A stretch of 64,000 nt of DNA, from the NCBI GenBank assembly GCA_024741835.1, contig JAENRP010000036.1, positions 1 to 64,000 on the forward strand, written 5' to 3'. Below, piece by piece: positions 35,423 through 45,668 of this stretch. Source of the DNA: Diplocarpon mali. Its lineage: Eukaryota; Ascomycota; Leotiomycetes; Helotiales; Drepanopezizaceae. The position numbers were made by a program, and so were the translations under genes. The notes below the pieces were generated by a model. It saw only the letters and a list, made by a program, of their open reading frames with translations. It was not told where the DNA came from and did no database searches. How positions within the stretch are numbered: the first letter of the stretch is position 1; the number at the start of each line of letters is the position of its first letter.

Positions 35423-35884
35423 ATGCGCTTCTTCAAGTCCAAGTCGAAACCCAAGAGAGATCCCAGCGGCGCAACATCCACATCCCAGCCAGGAGAAAGC
35501 CACGACCACCGGCCGTTATCCGGCTTCTCCACCCCCTCGGCCCTGGACGGGCGGCCCAAGGAAGCCGGCCGTTCATTGTCCGGCTTCTCCACCATCTCGG
35601 TCCTGAACGAGCGGCCCAAGACAGGAGGCCGTTCGCATCGGATATCATCGTACGAGCTGCTGTTGCAGCAGGAGCTGGAGCGTGTCGAGAGAGAGCGCGT
35701 CGAGAGGGAGGATCGGATTGCGAGGGCGTGGGCGAGGGCGGCAGAGCGGCGGCAGAGCGAGAGGGAGAGGCAGAGGCCTACTGATATAGAATCGTGGAGA
35801 GGCGGATGCGGTGAGCCTTCGCCACTGGGGGCGACGGCCGGGGGGAGGGGGGTGGGGGGTGGATGGGACGCAATGCGTTGGTGA
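35423..35884 (+). CDS. Small orphan protein with FFKS N-terminus and internal duplication, 153 aa (131 aa if spliced)
   Basis: Function not recognised. Start MRFFKSKSKPKRDP at 35423 (GAGGATGCG). Aa 29-70 contain two tandem copies of a ~20-residue unit, PLSGFSTPSALDGRPKEAGR then SLSGFSTISVLNERPKTGGR, also visible as a DNA repeat at about 35511-35636. Aa 78-125 is a charged helix or coiled coil around LLLQQELERVERERVERED. As an unspliced frame it ends at 35884 in a Gly-rich tail. More plausibly there is an intron 35811-35941 (donor GTGAGC, branch GGACTAATGG, acceptor GGGTTAG) giving the end GGCVL with stop at 35949, overlapping the last exon of the opposite gene. It converges on the transcription factor and shares its plan with the gene at 6582. 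Confidence 0.6.
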   Translation: MRFFKSKSKPKRDPSGATSTSQPGESHDHRPLSGFSTPSALDGRPKEAGRSLSGFSTISVLNERPKTGGRSHRISSYELLLQQELERVERERVEREDRIARAWARAAERRQSERERQRPTDIESWRGGCGEPSPLGATAGGRGVGGGWDAMRW

Positions 35885-35910
35885 GGAGAGGAGAGGGGAA
35901 TAGGAGTATC

Positions 35911-38900
35911 TTACCCGAGGAGGACTAATGGTTTGGGTTAGTTTTGTAGGGTGTCGTCGAGGGGGTCGATCAGTGAACAAGAGTGAATGACCTACTCTCC
36001 CATTCCCAGTCCTTCATAACACTCACCCAGTGCATCTTCCCCCGCACGGTGAACTCGCCGTCCATCTCCTCCTCTACAGGCTCGTGCACTCTCTTCCTCT
36101 CCACGGCCGCGGTGGGCGAGAAGGAGCCGCTGAGGCTCCGCGCGCCGCGTTGCCGTTCCCTCGCGCTCGCCGTCCCGAACAGCATGTCGGAGAAGGAGAA
36201 CAAGTCGTCCATGGCCAGCTCCTCCTGGAACTTCCGCTTGCTGCTCTCGGAGTGGACCATCATCGACGAGCCGGGCCGCAGCTTGCGCTTCTCCGCGGCG
36301 TTCTTCGCAGCTTCGGCCGCGTCTCGCCGTGACCAGACCTCCTGCATAACCTCCCAGCAGCGGTCGATATTGCCGATCCACATGCGAGAGGCCATGGACT
36401 GCCACCGGTCCTCGACCCACTGCCGGTCCTCGATTTCGGAAGCCTCGCAGCCGGCTGCGAGCAGAGGGTAGATCTGGACGATGACGAGCCTGGAGCTGAG
36501 GGGGACGGTGGCCAGGTACACGAGGACCTTCTTCGCCAGCTGGGCCGAGGTCCAGGATGGGATCTCGGGCACGGCTTGGTGCAGATAGAGGAGTGTGGCG
36601 TAGCGGTAGGCCTCGGCTGTCTGCAGCGCGTGCTGGATCTCGGACGTCGGGTCTTCGGGCCGCTCGATTGCCAGGAGCGGCGGCGGCGACCATTGCACGA
36701 TGGCCTCCTTCAGCTCCATGGCTTGGCTGATGATGGCGATAGAGTTCGACTGGGCCTTGCGCACCCTCCGGCAGAGATTCGCGACGCGGCCGATCAGTGG
36801 GAAGAGCGCAGAAGCACAGCCCATCAACGGATCGATCTCGTTACTGTTGACGTCGCTGCTGAGAGGCGCCAGCACGCTATCGAAATCGTGGGAGTCGTCC
36901 TCGTCCACCGACGTGAGACGAGCAATGACATCCATGTAGACCCAGGTATTGCACAGGAACCTCAGCCTCGCCAAGTCGTCCCCGGCCAAGCGATGCTTCT
37001 TGTGGGATATCAGGGCCTGGTTGACGAGTATCTTCGCTCCCCGCAGATGCTCGATGCCGGTGGAGATGTGCTGATCCCAGGACTCGGAAAAGGCGAGGGC
37101 CAAGGTCGTCGCCAGGGCGGTGTCGATCCGCATCTTCTCAATCCCCGTGGCCAGAGACCTGATACTGCTCCGCATGTGCTCCATGCCATCCACGCGCAAT
37201 GCGGGCTTCTCTTTAGATGTGTGGAACGCAGTCAGAGATGCAATGGCATGGTACAGCGCCGGGGAGTCTCTCGCCAAGGGCCAGATCAACGTCCTCCACG
37301 GGTTCTCCGTTGGTCCGTCTTTCACGGACAGGATCCCACAAGTCTGCTTGTCGAACCTCAGCATCAGCATCTCCGGGCTGCCAGCCAGGACATCGGGCTG
37401 CCGGTACATCCTGCCGGGAGGCTCGTCTCTCCTCATGGTCGGGGAGGTGGTGGAGGACCGCGAATGTGCCGGGTTCCGTGTGGGCATCCAAATATCCGCA
37501 TCTCTCCTATGCGGCTCTCGTGCAATCTCCTCGACATCATCCTCCAGCGAGTCCATGGCCAGGAAGTTGTCCATCAACGGCGACAGTCCCCTGACCGGTG
37601 CTGCGTCCACGGGCGGCATCGTCACCGTCCCCGACCTAGCATTGAGCTCTGAGCCGGGCTGCAGCAGATCTATCAAGCGCGGAGACTGCCCTGAGAAGCT
37701 CGGTCGGGATGGGTTCGGTGTGTTCGCCGGAGCTGGATCATCGAACAAGCTGCTCAGGCTCCTCGTCACCGAGTCGGCTTCGAAGCGAGGCCGGGGTAGT
37801 TCTCGCATGTACGGAGGTGTGTTCATGTCGAATATTGGGGCGTGATCGAAGTGTAGAGTCGGAGGCTCGAAGGAGGGGGGTGGAGGAGACGGCGCCGCAG
37901 TGTGGAAGAACGAGTCTTGCATCGAGATATCCTCTTGCTCGGCGCCGGGGGTAGAGATCGTGGAGACATCGGAGAGACTTGGAGCTGGCTCTGGGGGTTT
38001 GGTGGGGGCTTTTGAGTCTGCAGGATATTAGCAGTGCCCAGCACGGCCATGGAACAGTGTCTAGCGTGGCATTAGAGGAATGTCTCTAGGAGTCACATAT
38101 CATCCAGAGTGCGATCGAAGAGTATCTGGCATAACAATCAAAGGGGCGTTTCGGATGGCGAGGGAAGAAAAGAGCGTCTGGAGCAGACTCGCAAAGCAAA
38201 AGGGACCCCAGCATAGCAGCAAAAGAACGGTAGCAGAGACGTACTGGGTTTCGGCCGGGGAGGGGCCACTTTACTGCTGAAGGTAGTCTCTTCAAACGGC
38301 CTCCACTTGAAGTCCTTCTTGTACCCCCCGCACGCGACGCTCCGCTTGTGGCACTGCTCGCAGGCCGGTTTGGTCTCGTCGCATTTTAGTCTTTTGGCTT
38401 TGCATGTCATGCAACCTGGAGGTATTAGTTAGCTAGGTTGGAGGTGTACTAACGAGATCCGAGTCCGGAACCGAGTGCCAGAGCCCATCATCGCCAGAAC
38501 GCCAGAACGCCAAACCCACTGGAAATGCGACTTGCGCGAGAGGCGCCCACAGCGACATGGATGCGTGAGTAGGTGCGTGCCAGCCGTTCCCCGGCGGAGA
38601 ATGACGACCGCGCAGTGTTTCCTTCGATTTCGTCGCACAGCCAGCGAGCGTATCAACCTCCCCCTGCCTGCCTCCCAGCGCCGCGCGCCCAGCTCCCACG
38701 CCCGCCACCCAGCCCAGAATAAGCCCCGAGAACACAAAAATGACCTACCATTGCGACTCTTCGACTGCTTCGGCTTCGTCACGCCCGCTTGCTTCCTCGT
38801 GCTCGTGCTCGAGCTCGGCGTGGCCTTGCTGCTGCCCGTACCAATCCTCATCCGCGGACCGATACTCGGCTTGCGCTGCAGAGGGGGCCGCGGCGGCGGG

Positions 38901-38977
38901 GGTGGCGGTTCAGGCGCAGGCTTCAGCACGGGGCTGGCAAGGAAGGCCGTGGGTGAGGGGATGGTGATTGTTTCCAT
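35911..38977 (-). CDS. Zn(II)2Cys6 transcription factor with C-terminal fungal regulatory region, 811 aa, four exons
   Basis: Nuclear DNA-binding regulator of unknown target. Minus-strand exons 38977-38749, 38415-38245, 38017-35996 and 35924-35911; phases agree and give 812 codons including the stop. The N-terminus is Pro/Ser/Lys-rich with a basic segment before the zinc cluster. Cysteines at aa 78, 81, 88, 95, 98 and 105 form C-x2-C-x6-C-x6-C-x2-C-x6-C (GCMTCKAKRLKCDETKPAC), with GGYKKDFKWRPFEE after it. The long exon holds an acidic/Ser-rich linker and a helical fungal-specific regulatory region (PF11951-like): NPWRTLIWPLARDSPALYHA, WDQHISTGIEHLRGAKILV and the end GKMHWVSVMKDWEWE. The last exon codes only ILLG and the stop, restoring the family's usual end; without this splice the frame would end in an atypical tail. 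Start 38977 has a good ACGATGG context; an in-frame ATG at 39046 is possible. Confidence 0.87.
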
Positions 38978-41500
38978 CGTGAGGATGATGGCGAGGGGAT
39001 GGCGAGGGGGTGGGAGGATGGTGGAGAGGTGCGACGAGACATCCACCCTCCACCCGGCACGCGGCTGCTATTCGATAAGAGTGGATTAGCACATGTCCGG
39101 TCGGTAGGTGAGTAAGGGGACGCAGAGCAAGGGGTGAAAACGAGTAGAAGAGGAAGAGAGATATAAAACGATCAAAGGGGAAGAGATCAAAAAGGCGGCA
39201 GAAGACGGTGGAAAATGGTAAAAGAGAAGATGGATCCAAGGGAGAAAGGAGTTGATCCTGATCTGGATCTTCTCAAGGCATGGCGGTACGGCTGTAGTGC
39301 TCTGCTGCTGCATATAGCGGCAGCAGCATGCCATTGCCATGCGGTGGGCCACGTATCTGCTGAGCTGGTGATTGGTCTGGAGTTGGGGACCGCCGGCGTG
39401 AGCGTTTTGGAGTTGTGGGATATTGGAATTATTGTGTGGGGGAGGGGGGCCTGCCCACCGCCTGGTTTCTGCCAGCCGCACTGTTTTTCTATTGTGGCGG
39501 GGCTTTATGTGGCCAAAAGCGAAAGCGGTGAGCCCGGTCTGCCCTGGCCGATAGCGATAGCGATAGCGATAACGATAGCGATCTCCGGGGATTTTCCGGG
39601 CTCTAGCTCTGGGCATTTCTTCGGCCGTTGTTGCTCTACGCATATCAAGCACCTATGGATACTATTGGTACGCAGATTACTCTAGAACTCCTATTCCCCT
39701 TCTTCCTAGGATCATGCTCTGTTAGTATATTATATGAAGTCGGGCGGGTTTTATAAAGGCCTTAGAGGTTTCCTAGCCGAGGGCCTCGGCGAGTATAGCA
39801 ATCATAGGCTTAGAGGAATATAAGAGGGGAGGTAATTCAAAGGTATAGAGGTTTTATATCGGCCTTAAATAAGAGGGCAGACTTTTTCAAATACACATAA
39901 TTTGACTGTCACATTCTACTCCACTACACGTGAAATATCGATACCGGTACGGAACCTACAGATACCTTTCCAATACCACCTCGCACTTCTCAAGTTCTCT
40001 CTGCGCTCTGAATGAATATCAGTCACTGGTCAGTAGATATAATACTTACATCAACATCGCTCTTCATTCGTCTTTCTTTCGCTCTTCTTCCTCCCTCCTC
40101 TCTTCCCCCTCACCCCTCCCTCTGCTGCTACGATACTTAGTACACGTCTGCCAGTCTTCTAATTCGATGTTCGTGCAGATACAGGTGCAAAGTCCCGCTC
40201 GGCGTCGAGATGCTGATCGGAGAAGTCACCGGATCAGTTCATTCGTTTGGATATTCCTCCCGCCCGGTCTGGTCTGCGCCGGACTCGAGCACGGAATCTC
40301 CATGGCGAATCAGGAAATCGGCACGGGCATGGTGGGGTGGTGCGAAAGTGTATCGTGCTTAAGTCTCGTGAAACGCATTTCGAATGCTGCTATGCGGGTA
40401 GCATGCGGTGGAAACAGAGGAGGATCAGGCTCGGTGAGATGTTTTGGTTTCTTCTTTTACATATTCAGACTCTTCGATGGCTACTTACGTGATGTTACCA
40501 CCCTTTGTTACTCTGCTTCGGCTAGCTAGTGTTGCCGAATCCCCTTTTCCAAGCGAGAGCTCATTTTCGTTGTTGACCGCGCGAGTCCGCGTCGGCTTCG
40601 CCCTCGAGTTGAGATCAACACGTCTCGCGCCTCTTCTCTCCCTCGTGCGGGCGAGGACCCAGCCCCGTCAAGACTTATCGTGCGCCGATCGGATGATTAA
40701 GAGGCGACGAACATTTCGACGGGGATACAGACACGTGACCAGAGTGCCCCTGGTTCGGGACTCCCAGCTGCTGTGATTCAACAGGAAGCATAGAGCTCAA
40801 GGCGAGGGTGATGATGAGGGTGCAGGTCTGCCGCCTCTCGGGTCGGTCTCAGCGACAAATGCGCCGCGACGGTGAGCAGGCACCCGCGAACGGCGGGCTC
40901 TGGATTTAGTGGCACCCTGGAGGAGCAATCTACAGCCAGATGAGCTCTCAGAAACAGGCGAGAGGAAGTACCGGAGCTCGTGGTAATCGTTCGCTGGCAA
41001 AGGTCTCGTCATGATTATCCGCACGAGTAGACTGTCCGAACATCTACATGGAATCGAACCATCCCCCCAGTCTTGGGCGGCTTCCAACCTCCCAAGAGGA
41101 TTCGCATCCCGTGCATACCCTAAAGGCCGATAGGTAACAATGTTCCGGGGAGAGGTGGTTGGGTTTTGCAAAAAAATAAAATAAAAAGGAATGTAGAACT
41201 GGAGACTATTTTCTAATAGTTTCAAGTCTTAGCTAGACGAGATTGGTAGTTTGAAGACGGCAGGTTTCGCAGTGGATTTGTAGTTGGGTTTTGCAAGGAA
41301 AAAAGGAATAAAAAGTAATGTAGACCTAGAGACTACTGACTCCTTGGATCAACAGTTCGTCAGCTTCAAAGTCGTTTTGCAAGCGAGCCCCTTTTTCGGC
41401 CCGGCAGGCGAGCGCGTGGGCCCACGAGAGGGTGTCACGACGGGATCCTTTCCCTGCTCCGACCTAGAGGGGAGACTGTAGGAATATAGCGATCGGGGTC
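38978..41500. other. Intergenic stretch between transcription factor and secreted-protein gene
   Basis: 38978-39250 is probably promoter of the transcription factor. 39549-39581 is a short (GATAGC)n microsatellite. 39690-39900 is AT-rich and repeat-like. A 199-codon plus-strand frame at 39930-40529 has odd composition and no recognisable domain. 40060-40130 is a strong pyrimidine tract. 41100-41340 carries the phrase GGTTGGGTTTTGCAA...AAAAGGAATGTAGA twice (near 41157 and 41282), a diverged direct repeat of about 120 bp spacing. No gene supported. Confidence 0.5.
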
Positions 41501-41690
41501 ATATATATGGCATGTGACGAGAGTGAAGGAGGAGAGTGAATCTCAGGGACACGTGACGGCCTTGGCATAGGCTCAAGTACTGATTTCTCTCTCTCTCTCT
41601 CTCTAAGAATCATCTACAACCAAAAACCAGGATACAATCATACCTTTTCACTGCACATCTTATGAAACCAACAGAGACCGCTGGAGAACA
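41500..41690. repeat. Diverged duplicate of the 8810-9000 segment, with (TC)n tract
   Basis: See the partner entry at 8810. Here the TC-rich block has grown to a perfect (TC)n microsatellite at about 41584-41604. The segment lies 200 bp beyond the stop codon of the secreted cysteine-rich gene. Confidence 0.45.
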
Positions 41691-41900
41691 GCATGGCACA
41701 CGAATCACTGCTTCACGTACAACGCGCCAGAATTTACGATGATTTGCCCCGTGGGCTTCGCCCCGACAATTAGATACGATTTCGCCGACATGACAAGTTC
41801 TCTGGAAACCGGAGTCTGACTCGAAGTGCGCCCTTGGACATCGACAAATATCCATGATCCGGTATTCTCGAGAACAGCCTCCTGTTGCCCTTCTCCGACG

Positions 41901-43155
41901 CTACTTCTTGTTGAAGGTGGCCTTGTACTGGTCGAATGTATCGTAGCAGTTGATCTCCTTGAAGATGAATCTCGTGCAGGTCTTCGTATTTGGTATGCCC
42001 CTTCACGAGGTGTTAGTTGGTGATGGCAAACCCCGCCGAGGGCCGACTTACGACCAGATCCCCTTGTCTTCAACTGGGCAAGCAGACCCCAGCCCCTTCT
42101 CGAACCCATCCATGCAGATGCCATACTTCCCGTCAAGGCAGCTCGGCATGCCGCTGAAGGAAGACGCGTGCGCCTTGTTATCAACCACACGCTCGTGGAC
42201 CTGATTCTTCGAGACCCAAGCGTCGCGCCCGTCGGTCCAAGTGTGGTGGCCCCTATTCAGACGGTTAGCCGCTCGTCTCCCAACAGAACTCCGTACACTT
42301 GCATTGTATCCTTCATGGTCCATGGCTCGTGGACCCGAACGGGGCCGCCGGGCTTGCAGTTGAACTCACTACTGCAGATCTTGAAGGGGAGGTCCGCGAA
42401 GTGAGGTTTGCTGTTGTATTGTCCGCCGCCGTCGCGGGAGCGTCCAAGTTGCTTCCCGTCAGGCCAGTAGAGGACGTAACACTTCCCGAACTCGATCCCG
42501 ATGGTCGGGATGCCGTCGGCATCCACCCCGGGGCAAAAGGGCTTGTCCTGGCATTGGGGGCAGAGGGCCGCGCCGGTTCCTGGCGCCGGCAGCTTGGGAC
42601 ATTGACAAGAAGTATGAGGATGCTCTCCTCCGATGGGTTTCTGCGGAGGAGGGTTGACGGGCCTCTCGGGCTCGCGCTTCGGCGGAATGCACTGCGATCC
42701 ATCGAAACTGTATCCGGGGATGCAGCAGCCGCCTGAAGCCCCCCGTCCCGTGGACGAGGGCAGGAAGACGTGGCCCTTGGGGCAGCAGCCCCCAATCCCC
42801 TTGGACTCGTCGTACCACGACTCGACCTCGGCCTCGGGGTCACAGCATCGCGCGCCTCCCTGCGGAAAAAGTCAACACTGCTGGCGTCGGTCGTGAGCGG
42901 TGGCAGCGGAGGACTCACCGAGGCAGCCGGGTCGGGCATCATATTCACGCAGGCCGGCTCCTCCTGCTCTATCTTTCGGAGGCATTTCCAGCATCCGTTC
43001 TCGACCTGCCGAGCTTCAAAGCCAGCGGGGCATTTCCAGGGCTTCGTCTCTCTCTCCATGTTCGCGGGATCACATTTGGGAGCAGATCCTCCTGGGCAGT
43101 GGCTCCCTCGAGCCAGAGTGGCGGCGACCAAGGTCCAGACGGCGAACTTCTTCAT
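41901..43155 (-). CDS. Secreted cysteine-rich protein of unknown function, 366 aa, four exons
   Basis: No known domain recognised. Minus-strand exons 43155-42919, 42859-42297, 42252-42052 and 42000-41901 keep phase throughout (367 codons). Donors are GTGAGT, GTACGG and GTAAGT; the second intron has GCTAACC before its TAG acceptor. The start MKKFAVWTLVAATLARGSHC is a signal peptide, so the product should enter the secretory pathway. The mature protein is rich in Cys, often paired: CC at three places in exon 2 (CCDPEAEV, GGCCPKGH, GGCCIPGY), then CQCPK, CPQCQ and further single Cys; a Pro-rich hinge (PERPVNPPPQK) separates two cysteine clusters. The C-terminal half has GIEFGKCYVLYWPDGKQLG and HHTWTDGRDAWV, suggesting a folded beta-rich module. 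It could be an extracellular adhesin, cell-wall protein or effector; this is not decided by the sequence. Confidence 0.8.
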
Positions 43156-45668
43156 CTCGGCTGCCAGCGGTGGTCAGGGAAAAACAGGTCGTGGATGTAT
43201 GACTTCCAAGGAGGACAAGTAACTGAGATGGACGGGAGATTCAGACGGCCAGGCGACCTGTTTATACTTGTTCGTATTTGCGCTAAGCTGAGATGCGAGA
43301 TCTCCCGGACGGTTGGTTCGGCGAGAGTGCCGCCAGGTGATTCTCAGATAGCCAGAGTATAGCCAGGTATAGCAACGTCGGGTTCTCCGCAATCGCGTCT
43401 GCGTGGGTCGAGGTAAGGGATAGCGAGGATAGAACATGCAGAATTGCATTTGCTTGATTCGGCATGCATCGGCACACGCATACTCTCCAGGCGCGGGGAC
43501 TTGTCCCCGTGGCTGGGTATATTTCAGCTTTTGCGATCGGGGACTGGTAAATATACATCCCGCAGACTCGTTGCAAGAACGACGACAGGGCCGGCGGTGC
43601 AGAGACTTGTTTTACCAGTCTCGCAAGCTTCCAACGCCACACATCAGCCTGGCCGCGAGATGTGCAATCGGAAAACCGTACTCTCCGCGGCTAGATCGAT
43701 GGGTTCCAGAGACCCAGCCCGCAGCCGTTTTCGCCCGCCGAAGAGGTTTCAAAGGGCCGCGAAATGCTGTTGGAACAGTTGCAAGGGCTACTCCGCTCCA
43801 TAGTACCCTGCGACGAATCTGCATTGCAGACGAGCACTTTCGAGTTGGGAACCAAAAATCGGATGCGTTGTGTTTACCGCACAGTTTCGCGAAGAGCGGA
43901 ACTCCCTCGTAATAAGCTGGTTTCGAGCTTTGAGGCGGCTATGGAAGCTGGCGCCTCGGCCTCACGCTGTTTACATTGAAACGCGCCAATCTCACCTGGT
44001 CGAACGAGATCGGTGTTCCGCCGCCCCAGGGCTCGCTCAAGTCATTGCAAATCAGCTTGCGTTTCCCGCTTCAGATTTAGCACTGAAGCTGTGTACCGTC
44101 TGTTCCAAAAGCACGGCGACGAGCCCATCCATCTTGCTTGTGGCCTGGGAAAGTCGCATGGTCCAGCGAGGGCTCCGGATAGGTCTTTGGCTCTGTAGAT
44201 AAGAGCCAACACTCAGGGATCTGGGTTGGGACGCCGGCCAAGCGCGTGCCTCCACAACCATCATGTTCTCGATCCTCTCCCCGCACGTGCGGCGCAGATC
44301 TCGCAGCGAGTTCAAGCAGCCCGCGTCCGGATTGCTTCGAGACGAGATGCGCAATTGTCATCAGCCGCCTCGAGCCAGAGCGAGCAGCAACTTGGTGCAG
44401 CGAGTGTTGACGTCAGTTGCGCTTAGTTGACGGAGTTTCGCCGTCTTCTCATCACCGCGCGGATCACGCCGACGCAGACCGACCCAGCTGGCAATAAGCT
44501 TTGCTAGATAATGCTACTGGATGGAGGGCCGGCAACGCAGATTCAGATTTACATTCTCGCCATCGCGCAGGCTTGCGTGCGTGCATCGCATGGTCGTCAG
44601 CCCAGTCCTGCCACGCTCGTTTGTCTTGCGAGCCTGCGATTCCTGCAGCCATCCCGAGAGACTGTGACCGGCTGAAGAGCCACAACTATCTCCTCTGCAA
44701 TCCATTTGCGCTGATGGCTATTGTCAGCAAAACCAAGCTGTGAAGTTCCATCACGAGAGCTCACCTGCAGCACCGAGTTCCTTGTCAATCCCAACAAGGT
44801 GAAGCCGCTTGCACTCTGGCGGCACCTGACGTAGCAACGAGCCGGAGGGGAGGGGAGGGGAGGGAAACAGAGGGGGGTGAGACGATGATGCGGGTCGCGG
44901 GCGAGGATGCTAGCAGGAGCCAAACGGATGGTCCAGTTGGTATTCAAACAGAGAGTTCACAAGTCACTGTTCTTCGAAATCAATGAAGCGGACAAGTCGT
45001 GCCTCTGAAACTCGTCGCCGCAGATCGCAGCATGCCGGCAGGCAACGCTAGAAGCTCTATGCCCGGTCGGTCGTGTAGATCGTTCACCCCACGAAGCATA
45101 TCCCCAGCTTAGACATTCCCAGCGGAGTCGAGCCCTCCCCCCGAGCAGAGCAAGACAGGTTCTGCTTCGTCGGAGGCCAGAGGAACACCATGCGAGAGCC
45201 ACCTGCACCGTCACGCGCGCGAGAGCCTCACATGGCCACCGCATCGTCAGGTGTCGTGGTGCTGAGGGCAGGGCAGCCTGGGACGTCGGCGCTCTACTCG
45301 CTTCTCGTCGCCGCATCGCTTTCTGTGAAGCGCTGACTCGTTTTATCGAAGAGATCCTCGAGGGCATGAGAGCGACAACGATATATTTGACGTGAGGGAC
45401 GGATGATTTATTATTCAGCGATGGCTGAGCAGCTTCAATAGGTAGAGAGGGCTTTCCTGTGAGGAGCTCCCGACTAGTTCGCTCGGTTCGCTAGACCACG
45501 ATCCGTGATGCATCAACAGACACAGGCATGTTTACCCCTCGCTCGCTTAGCAGGTGATCTCCGCAACTCCTTCGAGCCCGTATTCCGTCTATCGATGCTC
45601 ATCGCGCATCGAAATTGATATAACACTCATGCTCCTATCCCGGGTATCAGTCATGCGTGGAGGTCAGG
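43156..45668. other. Intergenic stretch, no gene supported
   Basis: Frames up to 158 codons on both strands overlap heavily and lack recognisable motifs or a consistent coding strand. GC is close to that of genic DNA, so decayed genes too eroded to recognise are possible. The first 200 bp are the 5' flank of the secreted-protein gene. 44838-44870 has a short GGGGA run. Confidence 0.5.

Noticed and set aside
36576..37652. 358-codon plus-strand frame opposite the transcription factor
   Set aside because: Antisense shadow of the well-supported transcription factor exon.
39930..40529. 199-codon plus-strand frame
   Set aside because: Odd composition from a pyrimidine tract, no domain, and competing frames overlap it.
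41000..41110. tRNA-like element suggested by GGTTCGATTCC on the minus strand near 41050
   Set aside because: No matching acceptor stem or proper anticodon arm could be folded around it.
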